Part shown: positions 34,067 through 43,851 of the stretch, in pieces
How positions within the stretch are numbered: position 1 is the stretch's first letter
Layout: each line of letters opens with the position of its first letter
Assembly (NCBI RefSeq): GCF_001982635.1
Contig: NZ_MKFI01000007.1
Span: 1 to 64,000, forward strand
Length of the DNA stretch: 64,000 nt
From: Bradyrhizobium mercantei
GTDB lineage: Bacteria; Pseudomonadota; Alphaproteobacteria; Rhizobiales; Xanthobacteraceae
Direction: 5' to 3'
Notes under the pieces: generated by a model
What the model was told of the DNA's origin: nothing
The model's input: the letters and a program-made list of their open reading frames with translations, nothing else
Database searches by the model: none
Position numbers and translations under genes: made by a program

Positions 34067-35025
34067 TGGCCAAGCGCAGCAAAGTGCCGGCCAAACGCAG
34101 CCCGGCCGCGCCAAAGGCGCCGAAGGTCGGTGCCGGCGAGCTTCTCACCTTGTTCGATTACCTCCGCTATGCGGTCAGCCGCTTCAATGCCGCAAAGCTG
34201 GTGTTCGCGCACGGCACCACCGATCCGGTCGCCGAAGCCGCGTTCCTGATCTGCGAGACACTGCATCTGCATCCCGACCAGTTCGAGAATTTTGCGACCG
34301 CGCGTGTCACGATCGCTGAGGGCAAGCAGATCCTCGATTTGATCGAGCGCCGGATCGCGACGCGAAAGCCGGCCGCCTATCTCGTCAACAAGGTCTATAT
34401 GCGCGGCCTGCCGTTCTATGTCGACGAACGCACCATCGTGCCGCGCTCCTTCATCGGTGAACTGCTGGATTCGCACTTCGGCGGCGACGAGGACGGCACG
34501 TCGCTGATCGGCGATCCCGAGGAGGTCGGCAGCGTGCTCGACCTCTGCACCGGCTCCGGCTGCCTTGCGATCCTGGCCGCGCGGCACTTCGCCAACGCCG
34601 CGGTCGACGCGGTGGATATTTCCAAGGATGCGCTGGAAGTTGCCGCGCGCAACGTCACCGATCACGGCCTCGACGATCGCCTGACGCTCTATCGCGGCGA
34701 CCTGTTCAAGCCGCTCGGCGACAACAGCTACGATCTCATCATCTCGAACCCGCCCTATGTCGACGCCGAAGGCATGGCGGCGCTGCCGCGCGAGTGCCGC
34801 GCCGAGCCGAAGATCGCGTTCGACGGCGGCACCGACGGGCTCGACATCGTCCGCCGCCTGCTCGACGAGGCCAGGCAGCATCTGACCCCGCAGGGCGGGT
34901 TGCTGTGCGAGATCGGCCGCGGCCGCGACAATCTCGAAGCCGCCTATCCCAACCTGCCGCTGCTCTGGCTCGACACCGAGGACTCCGAGGGCGAGGTGTT
35001 CTGGATCGCCGCCGCCGACCTCTGA
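34066..35025 (+). CDS. prmB: Ribosomal protein uL3 glutamine methyltransferase
   Basis: PrmB methylates a glutamine of ribosomal protein L3. The 319-residue protein has a basic N-terminal extension (KRSKVPAKRSPAAPK), the helical substrate domain, the SAM motif VLDLCTGSGCLAI and the glutamine-methyltransferase SNPPYV. Its N-terminal domain and the RGLPFYVDERTIVPRSF segment favour PrmB over PrmC. Confidence 0.9.
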   Translation: MAKRSKVPAKRSPAAPKAPKVGAGELLTLFDYLRYAVSRFNAAKLVFAHGTTDPVAEAAFLICETLHLHPDQFENFATARVTIAEGKQILDLIERRIATRKPAAYLVNKVYMRGLPFYVDERTIVPRSFIGELLDSHFGGDEDGTSLIGDPEEVGSVLDLCTGSGCLAILAARHFANAAVDAVDISKDALEVAARNVTDHGLDDRLTLYRGDLFKPLGDNSYDLIISNPPYVDAEGMAALPRECRAEPKIAFDGGTDGLDIVRRLLDEARQHLTPQGGLLCEIGRGRDNLEAAYPNLPLLWLDTEDSEGEVFWIAAADL

Positions 35026-35178
35026 CCGGCGGCCGCGGGCCGGCTCCGGTTTAGTGCTGGGCGAAGCGAAAATCGTGTGCAGTTCCAGCCGGTTCCGAAG
35101 ATCGCTGGCCCGCCGAATCAACAATGGTGCTAAGGTTGCGCTCCGGGGACGTTCGGACAGAGGGCGCGGGCGCGCGAC

Positions 35179-36591
35179 ATGATTCGCATTTCGACGATCT
35201 TCATCGCCATCTGCATGGTGCTGGTCGCAGCCTCGCTCGGCTTCGTGCTGTATTCGGTGGCCGGCATCAGCGGATCTGAATCGGCGATCGTGGCGCTCAC
35301 CGCCCTCACCTGCCTGATCCTCTACAACGCCGTTTCGATGCGGTTGCGCGACCGCAGCGACGTCGGCGGCCAGATCGCGGACCTGTCGCGCGGCACCGCC
35401 GATCTCGCCCGCCAGGTCGCCGAATTCGGCCGCCGGCTGGCCGCAGTCGAGGGCCGCGTCGCCTCGGCCAACTCCGCCGGCGCCGACCGGATGCAGGGCA
35501 TGGCCGGCGAGATCAACGAGCTCGGCGGACTGGTGCGGCAGCTCGCGGCGTCCGTCGCCCATCATGAGGACCTGCTGGCGGCAGGCCCGGCAGTGCCACC
35601 AACCGCCTCGCCGCGCGACGATCTGCTGCAACCGGTCGCGCCGGCCCCGACCGTCGTGTTCGCGGCCCCGCCGCCGCCGACACCACCGCCGGCGATCTCA
35701 CGCAGCCAGGCCCAGCTCGTCGGCGCGATCAGGCACGCCATCGATGCGAACCGCCTCGACATCTACCTGCAACCGATGGTGACGCTGCCGCAGCGCAAGG
35801 TGCGCTATTACGAGGCGGTGACGCGGCTGCGCGACGAGCGCGACCAGGTGCTTGCCGCCGACGATTTCATCGAGGCGGCCGAGGCCGGCGGTCTGATCGG
35901 CCGCATCGATCACATGGTGATGCTTCGCTGCGTCCAGGTGCTGCGCCGCCTGATGATCCGCAGCAAGGATGTCGGCGTGTTCTGCAACGTGTCGGCAGCG
36001 ACGCTGTCCAGTCCGGAGCATTTCACCCAGTGTCTCGATTTCCTCGAAGCCAACCGCGCGCTGGCGCCGTCCTTCGTGCTCGAGTTCAAGCAGGCGACCT
36101 TCCGCAATCTCGGTCCGGTTGAAAGCGAGAACCTCGCGGCGCTGTCGCAGCGCGGCTACCGCTTCTCGATCGACCATGTCAGCGACCTCCGGCTCGAACC
36201 GCGCGAGCTCGCCGATCGCGGCGTCCGCTTCATCAAGGTCCCGGCCGCACTGCTGCTCGATGCCAAGCAGAGCGCGACGTCGGATATCCATCCTTCCGAT
36301 CTGTCCGACCTGCTCGGCCGCTTCGGCATCGACCTGATCGCCGAGCGGATCGAGGGCGAGCGCTCGGTGGTCGACCTGCTCGACTATGATGTCCGGTTCG
36401 GCCAGGGCTTCCTGTTCGCGCCGCCGCGGCCGTTGCGGCCGGAAGGGGCATCTGCTACCGCCGAGGCTCCGCAGGCCAACCCCCAGGACGTTAATGGCGC
36501 CGGCACTTCAGCACCCGTCTCCAGCCCCGCAGCGCCACCACGCGCAACCGGCAGCGCCGCGCTGGCGCGCCGCGCCCTCGGCCCGAACTAA
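35179..36591 (+). CDS. Membrane-anchored degenerate EAL-domain protein (TipF-like layout)
   Basis: The 470-residue protein has two N-terminal hydrophobic segments (about 5-27 and 33-52), a coiled coil (about 60-130), a Pro-rich linker (140-172) and an EAL domain (about 175-420). The domain keeps Asn270, Glu302, Lys353, Glu389 and Gln409-Gly410, but the signature is EAV instead of EAL, and the metal-binding DDFG loop reads IDHVSD (331-336). It should not hydrolyse c-di-GMP well and may bind it instead. Caulobacter TipF, a c-di-GMP receptor for flagellar placement, has the same order of domains. The C-terminus is Ala/Pro-rich. Confidence 0.85.
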   Translation: MIRISTIFIAICMVLVAASLGFVLYSVAGISGSESAIVALTALTCLILYNAVSMRLRDRSDVGGQIADLSRGTADLARQVAEFGRRLAAVEGRVASANSAGADRMQGMAGEINELGGLVRQLAASVAHHEDLLAAGPAVPPTASPRDDLLQPVAPAPTVVFAAPPPPTPPPAISRSQAQLVGAIRHAIDANRLDIYLQPMVTLPQRKVRYYEAVTRLRDERDQVLAADDFIEAAEAGGLIGRIDHMVMLRCVQVLRRLMIRSKDVGVFCNVSAATLSSPEHFTQCLDFLEANRALAPSFVLEFKQATFRNLGPVESENLAALSQRGYRFSIDHVSDLRLEPRELADRGVRFIKVPAALLLDAKQSATSDIHPSDLSDLLGRFGIDLIAERIEGERSVVDLLDYDVRFGQGFLFAPPRPLRPEGASATAEAPQANPQDVNGAGTSAPVSSPAAPPRATGSAALARRALGPN

Positions 36592-36606
36592 CCAACGGAA
36601 CGGATC

Positions 36607-37461
36607 ATGACTTCGTTGCGCTTCGTGGAGCAGCTGCGCGACCTCGTCGGCGGTGTCGATGTGGTGCTGTCGGATATCTGGGGCGTCGTGCACAACGGGC
36701 TCGAGTCCTTTCCCGAGGCCTGCGAGGCATTGCACACATTCCGCAAGCAGGGCGGCACGGTGATCCTGATCACCAACGCGCCGCGGCCGGCCGATTCCGT
36801 GCAGCGCCAGCTCCGCAAGCTCGGCGTCGCCGACGAGACCTATGACGCGATCGTCTCCTCGGGCGACCTGACGCGCCACTTCGTGGCCGATCATCCTGGC
36901 CAGAAGATCTTCTGGATCGGTCCGGAGCGCGACAGCTCGATCCATCGCGGCCTCGACGCCACCTTGGTGCCGCTGGAGCAGGCGGACTACATCATCTGCA
37001 CCGGCCTGTTCGACGACGAGACCGAATCCGCCGAGGACTATCGCGACACGCTATTGAAAGCTCTCGCACGCAAGCTCACGCTGGTCTGCGCCAATCCGGA
37101 CATCGTGGTCGAGCGCGGCGACCGGCTGATCTACTGCGCCGGCGCGGTCGCCGAACTGTATCGCGAGCTCGGCGGCGAGGTGATCTTCTACGGCAAGCCG
37201 CACCGGCCGATCTACGAGCGCGCGATGGCGCTGGCTGCCGAGCGCCGCGGGCGCCCCACCGAACTCAGCCGTGTGCTCGCGATCGGCGATTCCGTGCGCA
37301 CCGATCTGACCGGCGCCCTTGGGTTCGGCATCGACCTGTTGTTCGTCACCCGCGGCATCCATTCCGAGCAGTTCGAGGGCATCGAGCAGCTCGATGCGGC
37401 CTCGATCAAGGAATTGTTCGGCCATCCGCCGCGTGCGCTGATGCGCGAGCTGAAGTGGTAG
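36607..37461 (+). CDS. TIGR01459-type HAD-superfamily protein
   Basis: The 284-residue NagD-like HAD fold protein has LSDIWGVVHNG as motif I, ITNAPRP as motif II, YGKPHRPIYE and IGDSVRTDLTGA as motif IV. The residue two after the nucleophile is Trp (DIW) where HAD phosphatases have a general-acid Asp, a feature of this subfamily, so the reaction is unclear. It starts 15 bases after the EAL gene and is probably co-transcribed. Confidence 0.88.
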   Translation: MTSLRFVEQLRDLVGGVDVVLSDIWGVVHNGLESFPEACEALHTFRKQGGTVILITNAPRPADSVQRQLRKLGVADETYDAIVSSGDLTRHFVADHPGQKIFWIGPERDSSIHRGLDATLVPLEQADYIICTGLFDDETESAEDYRDTLLKALARKLTLVCANPDIVVERGDRLIYCAGAVAELYRELGGEVIFYGKPHRPIYERAMALAAERRGRPTELSRVLAIGDSVRTDLTGALGFGIDLLFVTRGIHSEQFEGIEQLDAASIKELFGHPPRALMRELKW

Positions 37462-37634
37462 CGGCGCGTCGCGGGGCGCGCTGCCAAAATATCGAAAACA
37501 ACCCCATGCAAAGCAGCCGGCGGCGGCCGGTGTTCGACTTGGCAACTTGACACGTCGGGCAACTCAGGCGCATACTTCTAATATTCCGAAATCACACGCA
37601 TCCGCCCGCCTTACCGTCGACCTCAAAGGCGCAA

Positions 37635-37662
37635 ATGCCCGGGACAAGCCCGGGCATGACGT
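37635..37662. repeat. Single palindrome 3' of the HAD gene
   Basis: atgcccgggacaagcccgggcat is one short perfect palindrome, related to the element at 3307. It lies between convergent HAD and cheY genes and may terminate either. The rest of 37462-37694 holds no feature I can see. Confidence 0.6.
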
Positions 37663-37694
37663 AAATTCCGTTGATGCGATGATGGACGAGCGTC

Positions 37695-38090
37695 TTACGC
37701 CGTCGCCATGTCCGGGAACACGGCCTCGATCTTGGTCTTCAGCGTCGCCGCATTGAACGGCTTGACGATGTAGTTGTTCACGCCGGCCTTCTTGGCCGCG
37801 ATCACGTTCTCGGTCTTGGATTCCGCGGTGATCATGATGAAGGGCGTGGTCGCGAGATTGGGATCGGCGCGGACTTCCTTGAGCAGGTCGTAGCCGGTCA
37901 TCGGCTCCATGTTCCAGTCGGAAATCACCAGGCCGTATTTCTTGCCGCGCATCTTGTTGAGCGCTGCCGAGCCGTCGGAGGCATCGTCGATATTCTCGAA
38001 TCCAAGCTGCTTGAGGAGATTCCGGATGATGCGGATCATGGTGCTGTAATCATCAACCACCAGAACCGGCATGGACAAATCAACCGCCAT
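37695..38090 (-). CDS. CheY-like single-domain response regulator
   Basis: The 131-residue receiver has VLVVDDYSTM (acidic pair), phospho-acceptor Asp58 in ISDWNMEPM, Thr in MITAES and Lys in VKPFNA. It has no output domain. The sequence is very CheY-like, suggesting control of the flagellar motor, but no other chemotaxis gene is nearby. The start at 38090 (MAVDLSMPV) fits relatives. Upstream are ttaaacagcgcgttaac sequences reminiscent of CtrA sites. Confidence 0.92.
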   Translation of the reverse strand: MAVDLSMPVLVVDDYSTMIRIIRNLLKQLGFENIDDASDGSAALNKMRGKKYGLVISDWNMEPMTGYDLLKEVRADPNLATTPFIMITAESKTENVIAAKKAGVNNYIVKPFNAATLKTKIEAVFPDMATA

Positions 38091-38302
38091 CTTTCCCCCC
38101 AAAACGACTAACGCAACTTGGCTTCTGCACAAACGCAGCTTTCCGCCAACGACTAACAGCAGGCGTTAAACAGCGCGTTAACCGGCTGAATCCGGATTGT
38201 TACGGATTTGACGCGATTTTCGCTAAGCTTGACTTCCACGCCGCCGCCGCGTCACGGTCCGGCGCAACAATCATGCTTAAAAATCCTTGAAGAATCCCTG
38301 AC

Positions 38303-39286
38303 ATGAGCACCGGCTTTACCGTTATCCGCGACAACACCCCCGAAAGCGCCATTCCGAAGGGCGCCGTGGTCGCGATGGGAAATTTCGACGGCGTCCATCT
38401 CGGTCACCGCGCCGTGATCGGCGCGGCGCTGGCGATGGGCAAGGCGCACGGCGTGCCCGCGCTCGCGGTGACCTTCGAGCCGCATCCGCGCAGCTTCTTC
38501 AGCCCTAACACCCCGCAATTCCGCCTCACGGACGAGACCAACAAGCTGCGGCTGCTCGCGGCCACCGGACTCGCCGGCGCTGTCGTGATGACATTCGACA
38601 AGGCGCGCGCAGGGACCTCGGCGCAGGATTTCATTCACCATGACCTGATCCGCCGGCTCGGCATCAGCGGGATCGCGGTCGGCTACGACTTCCATTTCGG
38701 CAAGGGCCGAGTCGGCTCGCCGAGCCTGCTCGTCAGCGAAGCGCCGCGGCTCGGCATCGAGGTCGATGTGCAGGCCCATGTCGACATCGAGGAGCGCCCG
38801 GTGTCCTCCAGCGCCATCCGCATGGCGCTCGCCGAGGGCGAGGTGACTGAAGCCATCACGATGCTGGGCGGGCCGTGGTTCGTCACCGGCAAGGTGATCC
38901 ATGGCGAGAAGCGCGGTCGCGACCTCGGCTATCCCACTGCCAATATCCGCCTCGACAAGCATTGCGGCCTGAAGCACGGCATCTATGCGGTGCGGGTCGG
39001 CAAGGCACAGGGCAACGACAAGGTACGGTTCGACGGTGTCGCAAGCTTCGGGCGCCGCCCGACCTTCGACAACGGCGCGCCGCTGCTCGAAGTGTTCCTG
39101 TTCGATTTCAAGGGCGATCTCTACGACACGGTCCTTGATGTCGCATTCATCGGTTTCATTCGCGAAGAGCTGAAATTCGACACCATCGAGGCGTTGATAC
39201 GCCAGATGGATGACGACAGCGCCAAGGCGCGCGCGCAACTCGCCGCCGCGCCCGACGCGTTCCCGCAGCTCGGAGTGATTGGTTGA
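38303..39286 (+). CDS. ribF: Bifunctional riboflavin kinase/FAD synthetase
   Basis: RibF makes FMN and then FAD. The 327-residue protein has an N-terminal FAD synthetase domain (AMGNFDGVHLGHRAV, YDFHFGKGRVG, SSSAIR) and a C-terminal kinase domain (GEKRGRDLGYPTANI, GVASFGRRPTF, FDFKGDLYD). Its FMN product is the ligand of the riboswitch at 12808. The stop overlaps the TTG start of the acetyltransferase. Confidence 0.96.
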   Translation: MSTGFTVIRDNTPESAIPKGAVVAMGNFDGVHLGHRAVIGAALAMGKAHGVPALAVTFEPHPRSFFSPNTPQFRLTDETNKLRLLAATGLAGAVVMTFDKARAGTSAQDFIHHDLIRRLGISGIAVGYDFHFGKGRVGSPSLLVSEAPRLGIEVDVQAHVDIEERPVSSSAIRMALAEGEVTEAITMLGGPWFVTGKVIHGEKRGRDLGYPTANIRLDKHCGLKHGIYAVRVGKAQGNDKVRFDGVASFGRRPTFDNGAPLLEVFLFDFKGDLYDTVLDVAFIGFIREELKFDTIEALIRQMDDDSAKARAQLAAAPDAFPQLGVIG

Positions 39287-39843
39287 ACAAGACTGAGAAG
39301 CAGAAAATGCTCGCGGGCGAGCTGTATCGCCCGGATGCAGAACTCGCCGCCGACCATACCGCGGCGGAACATTGGATGGCGCGCTACAATGCGTCGGGTG
39401 CTTCGTCCGCAGCCGAGCTGCACGCGCTGCTCGCCGAGCGCTTCCGCAAGGTCGGCAAGGACGCCGTGATCCGTCCGCCGTTCTTCTGCGATTACGGCAG
39501 CAATATCAGCCTCGGCGACGGCGTGTTCCTCAACTTCAATTGCGTGATCCTCGACGTCGTCGAGGTCGTGATCGGTGAACGCACCCAGATCGGACCCGCG
39601 GTGCAGATCTATACGGCCGACCACCCGCGCGATGCCGAAACCCGCCGCGCCGGGCTCGAATTCGGCCGCCCGATCCGGATCGGCAGCGACGTCTGGATCG
39701 GCGGAGGTGCCATCATCCTGCCCGGCGTCATGATCGGCGACGGCGCCCTGGTCGGGGCCGGCAGCGTGGTGACGCGGGACGTCGCCCCCGGGACGATCGT
39801 GGCCGGAAATCCGGCCCGGCGGCGGCAGCCTAGCGCGGGATGA
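39283..39843 (+). CDS. Maltose/nodulation-type O-acetyltransferase (hexapeptide repeat)
   Basis: The 186-residue left-handed beta-helix acetyltransferase of the Maa/LacA/NodL group has KMLAGELYRPDAEL, FFCDYGSNISLGDGVFLN, the catalytic His in YTADHPRDAE and repeats such as VWIGGGAIILPGVMIGDGAL. The start is TTG overlapping the ribF stop; this keeps the conserved KTEKQKML N-terminus, whereas the ATG at 39307 would lose it. The acceptor sugar is unknown. NodL is a relative, but there are no nod genes here. Confidence 0.9.
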   Translation: MNKTEKQKMLAGELYRPDAELAADHTAAEHWMARYNASGASSAAELHALLAERFRKVGKDAVIRPPFFCDYGSNISLGDGVFLNFNCVILDVVEVVIGERTQIGPAVQIYTADHPRDAETRRAGLEFGRPIRIGSDVWIGGGAIILPGVMIGDGALVGAGSVVTRDVAPGTIVAGNPARRRQPSAG

Positions 39844-39875
39844 GGCTTGGTTGAGCTGGAGCGGCGGCGGTGAGG

Positions 39876-39999
39876 TCACCTCTCCCTTGGGAGAGGTCGG
39901 CGCGCAGCGCCGGGTGAGGGGTTAAGGTCTCTCGGTGGAGCTGCGGCCCCTCACCCGATTTGCTGCGCAAATCGACCTCTCCCCGCCGGGGAGAGGTGA
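39876..39999. repeat. Inverted repeat, 'cctctccc..gggagagg' family, copy 1
   Basis: tcacctctcccttgggagaggtcggcgcgcagcgccgggtgaggggt is mirrored by cccctcacccgatttgctgcgcaaatcgacctctccccgccggggagaggtga. It fills most of the acetyltransferase-ileS gap (39844-40255). The remainder must hold the ileS promoter. Confidence 0.75.
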
Positions 40000-40255
40000 A
40001 CCGTACCCCGCGGTCAAACCGATTTGACTTCATCCCGATCCGGGGCGATCCCCCGGAACGGCCCCGCCGGCCAACCGGGGCTTTGCGATTTCCCGCTCGG
40101 CTGCTATGGAAACCCCATGTTTTCGCGGCGCATCATACGGATTAGCGGCCCGGCTTCCGCCTGAGCCTGAAGGCTCGGCGCAAGACCGGGACTTCGCCGT
40201 TTTCACCCGCGATTGATCGCGTATCCGCGCCCGCACCTGCCAAATCAGAGCTTTC

Positions 40256-43255
40256 ATGTCCGACAAGCCGCAAAAGACCGACGCTAACGACTATTCCAAG
40301 ACCCTTTACCTGCCGCAGACGGAATTCCCGATGCGCGCCGGCCTGCCCCAGCGCGAGCCGGAAATCCTGAAATACTGGAACGACATCGGCCTCTACGACA
40401 GGCTGCGCCGGGAAGCCGAGGGCCGCGCCAAATTCGTGCTGCATGACGGCCCGCCCTACGCCAACGGCAACATCCATATCGGGCACGCGCTGAACAAGAT
40501 CCTCAAGGACGTCGTGACCAAGAGCCAGCAGATGCTCGGCTTCGACTCCAACTACGTGCCGGGCTGGGACTGCCACGGCCTGCCGATCGAATGGAAGATC
40601 GAGGAGGAGAACTACCGCTCCAAGGGCAAGCAGAAGCCCGATTTCCGCGACTCCGCCGCGATGGTCGCGTTCCGCAGGGAATGCCGCGCCTATGCGACGC
40701 ACTGGATCAACGTGCAGCGCGAGGAATTCAAGCGGCTCGGCATCATCGGCGACTGGGATCATCCCTACCAGACGATGAGCTATCCGGCCGAGGCGCAGAT
40801 CGCCCGCGAGCTGATGAAGTTCGCCGCCAACGGCACGCTGTATCGCGGCTCGAAGCCGGTGATGTGGAGCGTGGTCGAGAAGACCGCGCTTGCTGAAGCC
40901 GAGGTCGAGTACGAGGACTACACCTCCGACATGGTGTGGGTGAAATTCCCGGTCACCTCCCCAGCGCATGGCGCACTGGCCAATGCCTCGGTGGTGATCT
41001 GGACCACCACGCCGTGGACGCTGCCCGGCAACCGCGCCATCTCGTTCTCGCCGAAGATCGCCTACGGCCTCTACAAGGTCACGGGCGCGCCGGCGGACAA
41101 TTGGGCGAAGACCGGCGACCTCCTGATCCTGGCCGATGCGCTCGCCGCGGAAGTCTTCAAGCAAGCGCGCGTCACCTCCTATGAGAAGGTCCGCGATATT
41201 CCCGGCGACACGCTGGACGCCGTGGAATGCGCGCATCCGTTGAAGGGCTTCGGCGGCGGCTACGAATTCGTCGTGCCGCTGCTGGCAGGCGAACACGTCA
41301 CCGACGACACCGGCACCGGCTTCGTGCACACCGCGCCGAGCCACGGCCGCGAGGACTTCGACGTCTGGACGGCCAACACCCGCGAGCTCGATGCGCGCGG
41401 CATCCCGACCGCGATCCCCTACACGGTCGACGAGAACGGCGCCTACACCGCGCAGGCGCCGGGCTTCACCGGAAAACGCGTGCTCAACGACAAAGGCGAG
41501 AAGGGCGACGCCAACGAAGCGGTGATCAAGGCGCTGATCGAGGCCGGCAGACTGCTCGCGCGCGGCCGGCTCAAACACCAGTATCCGCACTCCTGGCGTT
41601 CCAAGAAGCCGGTGATCTTCCGCAACACGCCGCAATGGTTCATCGCGATGGACAAGGACATCGCGGAGCACGGCCACGCGAAGAAGGGCGACACGCTGCG
41701 CGCCCGCGCGCTGCACGCGATCTCGGTGACGCAATGGGTGCCGCCGGCCGGCGAGAACCGCATCAACGGCATGATCGCCAACCGCCCGGACTGGGTGATC
41801 TCGCGGCAGCGCGCCTGGGGCGTGCCGATCGCCGTGTTCGTGCGCGAGAACAGCGACGGCTCGGCCGAGATCCTGCAGGATGAGGTCGTCAACCAGCGCA
41901 TCACCGAGGCGTTCATGGAGGAAGGCGCCGACGCCTGGTACATGGACGGCGCCCGCGAGCGTTTCCTCGGCTCCCGCGCGTCCGAGAACTGGAAGAAGGT
42001 CGACGACATCTGCGACGTCTGGTTCGATTCCGGCTCCACGCACGCCTTCGTGCTGGAAGACCGCCAGAACTTCCCGCAGCTCGGCAACATCGTCCGCAAG
42101 GTCGATGGCGGCGACGACACCGTGATGTATCTCGAAGGCAGCGACCAGCATCGCGGCTGGTTTCACTCGTCGCTCTTGGAAAGCGCCGGCACGCGCGGCC
42201 GCGCGCCCTACGACATCGTGCTGACCCACGGCTTCACGCTCGACGAGAACGGCCGCAAGATGTCGAAGTCGCTCGGCAACACGGTCGAGCCGCAGAAGGT
42301 GATCAAGGATTCCGGTGCCGACATCCTGCGTCTGTGGGTCTGTGCCACCGACTATGCCGACGACCAGCGCATCGGCCCGGAGATCCTCAAGAACACCATC
42401 GAGACCTATCGCAAGCTGCGCAACTCGATCCGCTGGATGCTCGGCACGCTGCATCACTTCAAGCCGAGCGAGAAGGTCGCTTTCGCCGAGATGCCCGAGC
42501 TCGAGCGGCTGATGCTGCACGAGCTGGCCGGCCACGCCGAGACCATCCGCGAGGCCTATGCCGCATTCGACTACAAGACCGTGGTCGCAAGCCTCGCGGC
42601 CTTCATGAATTCCGAGCTGTCGGCGTTCTACTTCGATATCCGCAAGGACACGCTGTATTGCGATCCGCCGTCCTCGGTGGCGCGCAAGGCGGCGCTGACC
42701 ACGATCGACCTGCTGTGCGACGCGATCCTGAAATGGCTGGCGCCGATCCTGAGCTTCACGTCAGACGAAGCCTGGCGGATGTACCGGCCGAACGCCGAAC
42801 CGTCGGTGCATCTGACGCTGTTCCCGGAGGGTCTCGCCCAGTTCCGCAACGACGCGCTTGCCGCGAAGTGGGAGACGATCCGCGACGTCCGCCGCGTCGT
42901 CACCGGCGCGCTTGAGCTCGAACGCGCCGCCAAGCGGATCGGCTCCTCGCTCGAGGCATCGCCGGTGATCTACGTCGCCGATCGGGAGATGCTCGCAACG
43001 CTGTTCGACATCGACCTCGCCGAGGTCTGCATCACCTCGAACTACGAGGTGCGCGAGGGCGAGGCGCCGGCGGGCGCCTTCCGCCTCGATGCGGTGCCCG
43101 GCGTTGCGGTCGTGGTCGAGAAGGCGATCGGCACCAAATGCGCGCGCTCGTGGAAGATCCTGCCGACCGTCGGGGAGGATCCCGAGTATCCCGACGTCTC
43201 GCCGCGCGACGCCCAGGCGCTGCGCGAATGGAAGGCGCTGGGGGCCACGGCTTGA
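40256..43255 (+). CDS. ileS: Isoleucyl-tRNA synthetase
   Basis: IleS charges tRNA-Ile and edits Val-tRNA-Ile. The 999-residue class I enzyme has the HIGH motif in PPYANGNIHIGHALNKIL (about 75), the long CP1 editing domain (TTTPWTLPGNRAISF; GTGFVHTAPSHG), DVWFDSGSTHAFV and KMSKSLGN. It is the usual bacterial type. It ends in the anticodon-binding domain with a 4-base overlap to lspA (TTGA), the classic ileS-lspA pair. Confidence 0.97.
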   Translation: MSDKPQKTDANDYSKTLYLPQTEFPMRAGLPQREPEILKYWNDIGLYDRLRREAEGRAKFVLHDGPPYANGNIHIGHALNKILKDVVTKSQQMLGFDSNYVPGWDCHGLPIEWKIEEENYRSKGKQKPDFRDSAAMVAFRRECRAYATHWINVQREEFKRLGIIGDWDHPYQTMSYPAEAQIARELMKFAANGTLYRGSKPVMWSVVEKTALAEAEVEYEDYTSDMVWVKFPVTSPAHGALANASVVIWTTTPWTLPGNRAISFSPKIAYGLYKVTGAPADNWAKTGDLLILADALAAEVFKQARVTSYEKVRDIPGDTLDAVECAHPLKGFGGGYEFVVPLLAGEHVTDDTGTGFVHTAPSHGREDFDVWTANTRELDARGIPTAIPYTVDENGAYTAQAPGFTGKRVLNDKGEKGDANEAVIKALIEAGRLLARGRLKHQYPHSWRSKKPVIFRNTPQWFIAMDKDIAEHGHAKKGDTLRARALHAISVTQWVPPAGENRINGMIANRPDWVISRQRAWGVPIAVFVRENSDGSAEILQDEVVNQRITEAFMEEGADAWYMDGARERFLGSRASENWKKVDDICDVWFDSGSTHAFVLEDRQNFPQLGNIVRKVDGGDDTVMYLEGSDQHRGWFHSSLLESAGTRGRAPYDIVLTHGFTLDENGRKMSKSLGNTVEPQKVIKDSGADILRLWVCATDYADDQRIGPEILKNTIETYRKLRNSIRWMLGTLHHFKPSEKVAFAEMPELERLMLHELAGHAETIREAYAAFDYKTVVASLAAFMNSELSAFYFDIRKDTLYCDPPSSVARKAALTTIDLLCDAILKWLAPILSFTSDEAWRMYRPNAEPSVHLTLFPEGLAQFRNDALAAKWETIRDVRRVVTGALELERAAKRIGSSLEASPVIYVADREMLATLFDIDLAEVCITSNYEVREGEAPAGAFRLDAVPGVAVVVEKAIGTKCARSWKILPTVGEDPEYPDVSPRDAQALREWKALGATA

Positions 43256-43749
43256 GCTCGCCCGTTCGCGCCGGCGTGCTGGCGGCGGTCATCACCCTGA
43301 TCGCCGACCAGGCCTCCAAGCTCTGGCTGCTCCATGTCCTCGACATCGTGCACCACGCCCCGGTGACGGTGACGCCGTTCTTCGACCTGGTGCTCGCCTG
43401 GAACCCCGGCATCAGTTTCGGCTGGTTTCAGAGCGAGACCCCGGCGGCCCAGATTCTGCTGATGGTGATCAAGGCCGCCGCCGTGATCGCGCTGGCGATC
43501 TGGATGGCGCGGTCGCGGACCTGGCTGGCGACGGTGTCGCTCGGCCTGATCATCGGCGGGGCCATCGGGAACGGCATCGACCGCTTCGCCTATGGCGCGG
43601 TGGTCGATTTTGCCCTGTTTCATGTCGAGATCGCCGGAAAAACCTATAATTGGTACATCTTCAACCTCGCCGACGTGGCCATCGTTGCCGGTGTGGCGGC
43701 CCTATTGTATGATTCCGTCATGGGGACCCCCGCCGTAAAAGCGCCCTGA
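43252..43749 (+). CDS. lspA: Lipoprotein signal peptidase II
   Basis: LspA cuts prolipoproteins before the lipidated cysteine. The 165-residue membrane protein starts at TTG (MSSPVRAGVLAAVITLIADQ) inside the ileS stop and has four hydrophobic segments with the catalytic aspartates in NGIDRFAYGAVVDF and FNLADVAIV. It partners with lgt at 4636. A longer upstream frame is out of register with family N-termini. Confidence 0.95.
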   Translation: MSSPVRAGVLAAVITLIADQASKLWLLHVLDIVHHAPVTVTPFFDLVLAWNPGISFGWFQSETPAAQILLMVIKAAAVIALAIWMARSRTWLATVSLGLIIGGAIGNGIDRFAYGAVVDFALFHVEIAGKTYNWYIFNLADVAIVAGVAALLYDSVMGTPAVKAP

Positions 43750-43851
43750 TCCCGGCCGATACGAGCCGGTCGGCGCGGTTGACCTGCACCCAGCGGAACT
43801 GAGCGCTAAGCCAGTGATCGCCTTGGCGAATTTTGAGATGGGAATAGCGCG

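Noticed and set aside
39283..39843. Nodulation gene nodL
   Set aside because: The protein belongs to the same acetyltransferase group, but there are no nod genes or nod box nearby, and the ribF overlap points to a housekeeping setting.
40142..42535. 797-codon frame antisense to ileS, and similar long frames antisense to uvrC, hisS and ychF
   Set aside because: High GC removes stop codons from the antisense frames. The translations have no domain features, and the sense genes are unambiguous.
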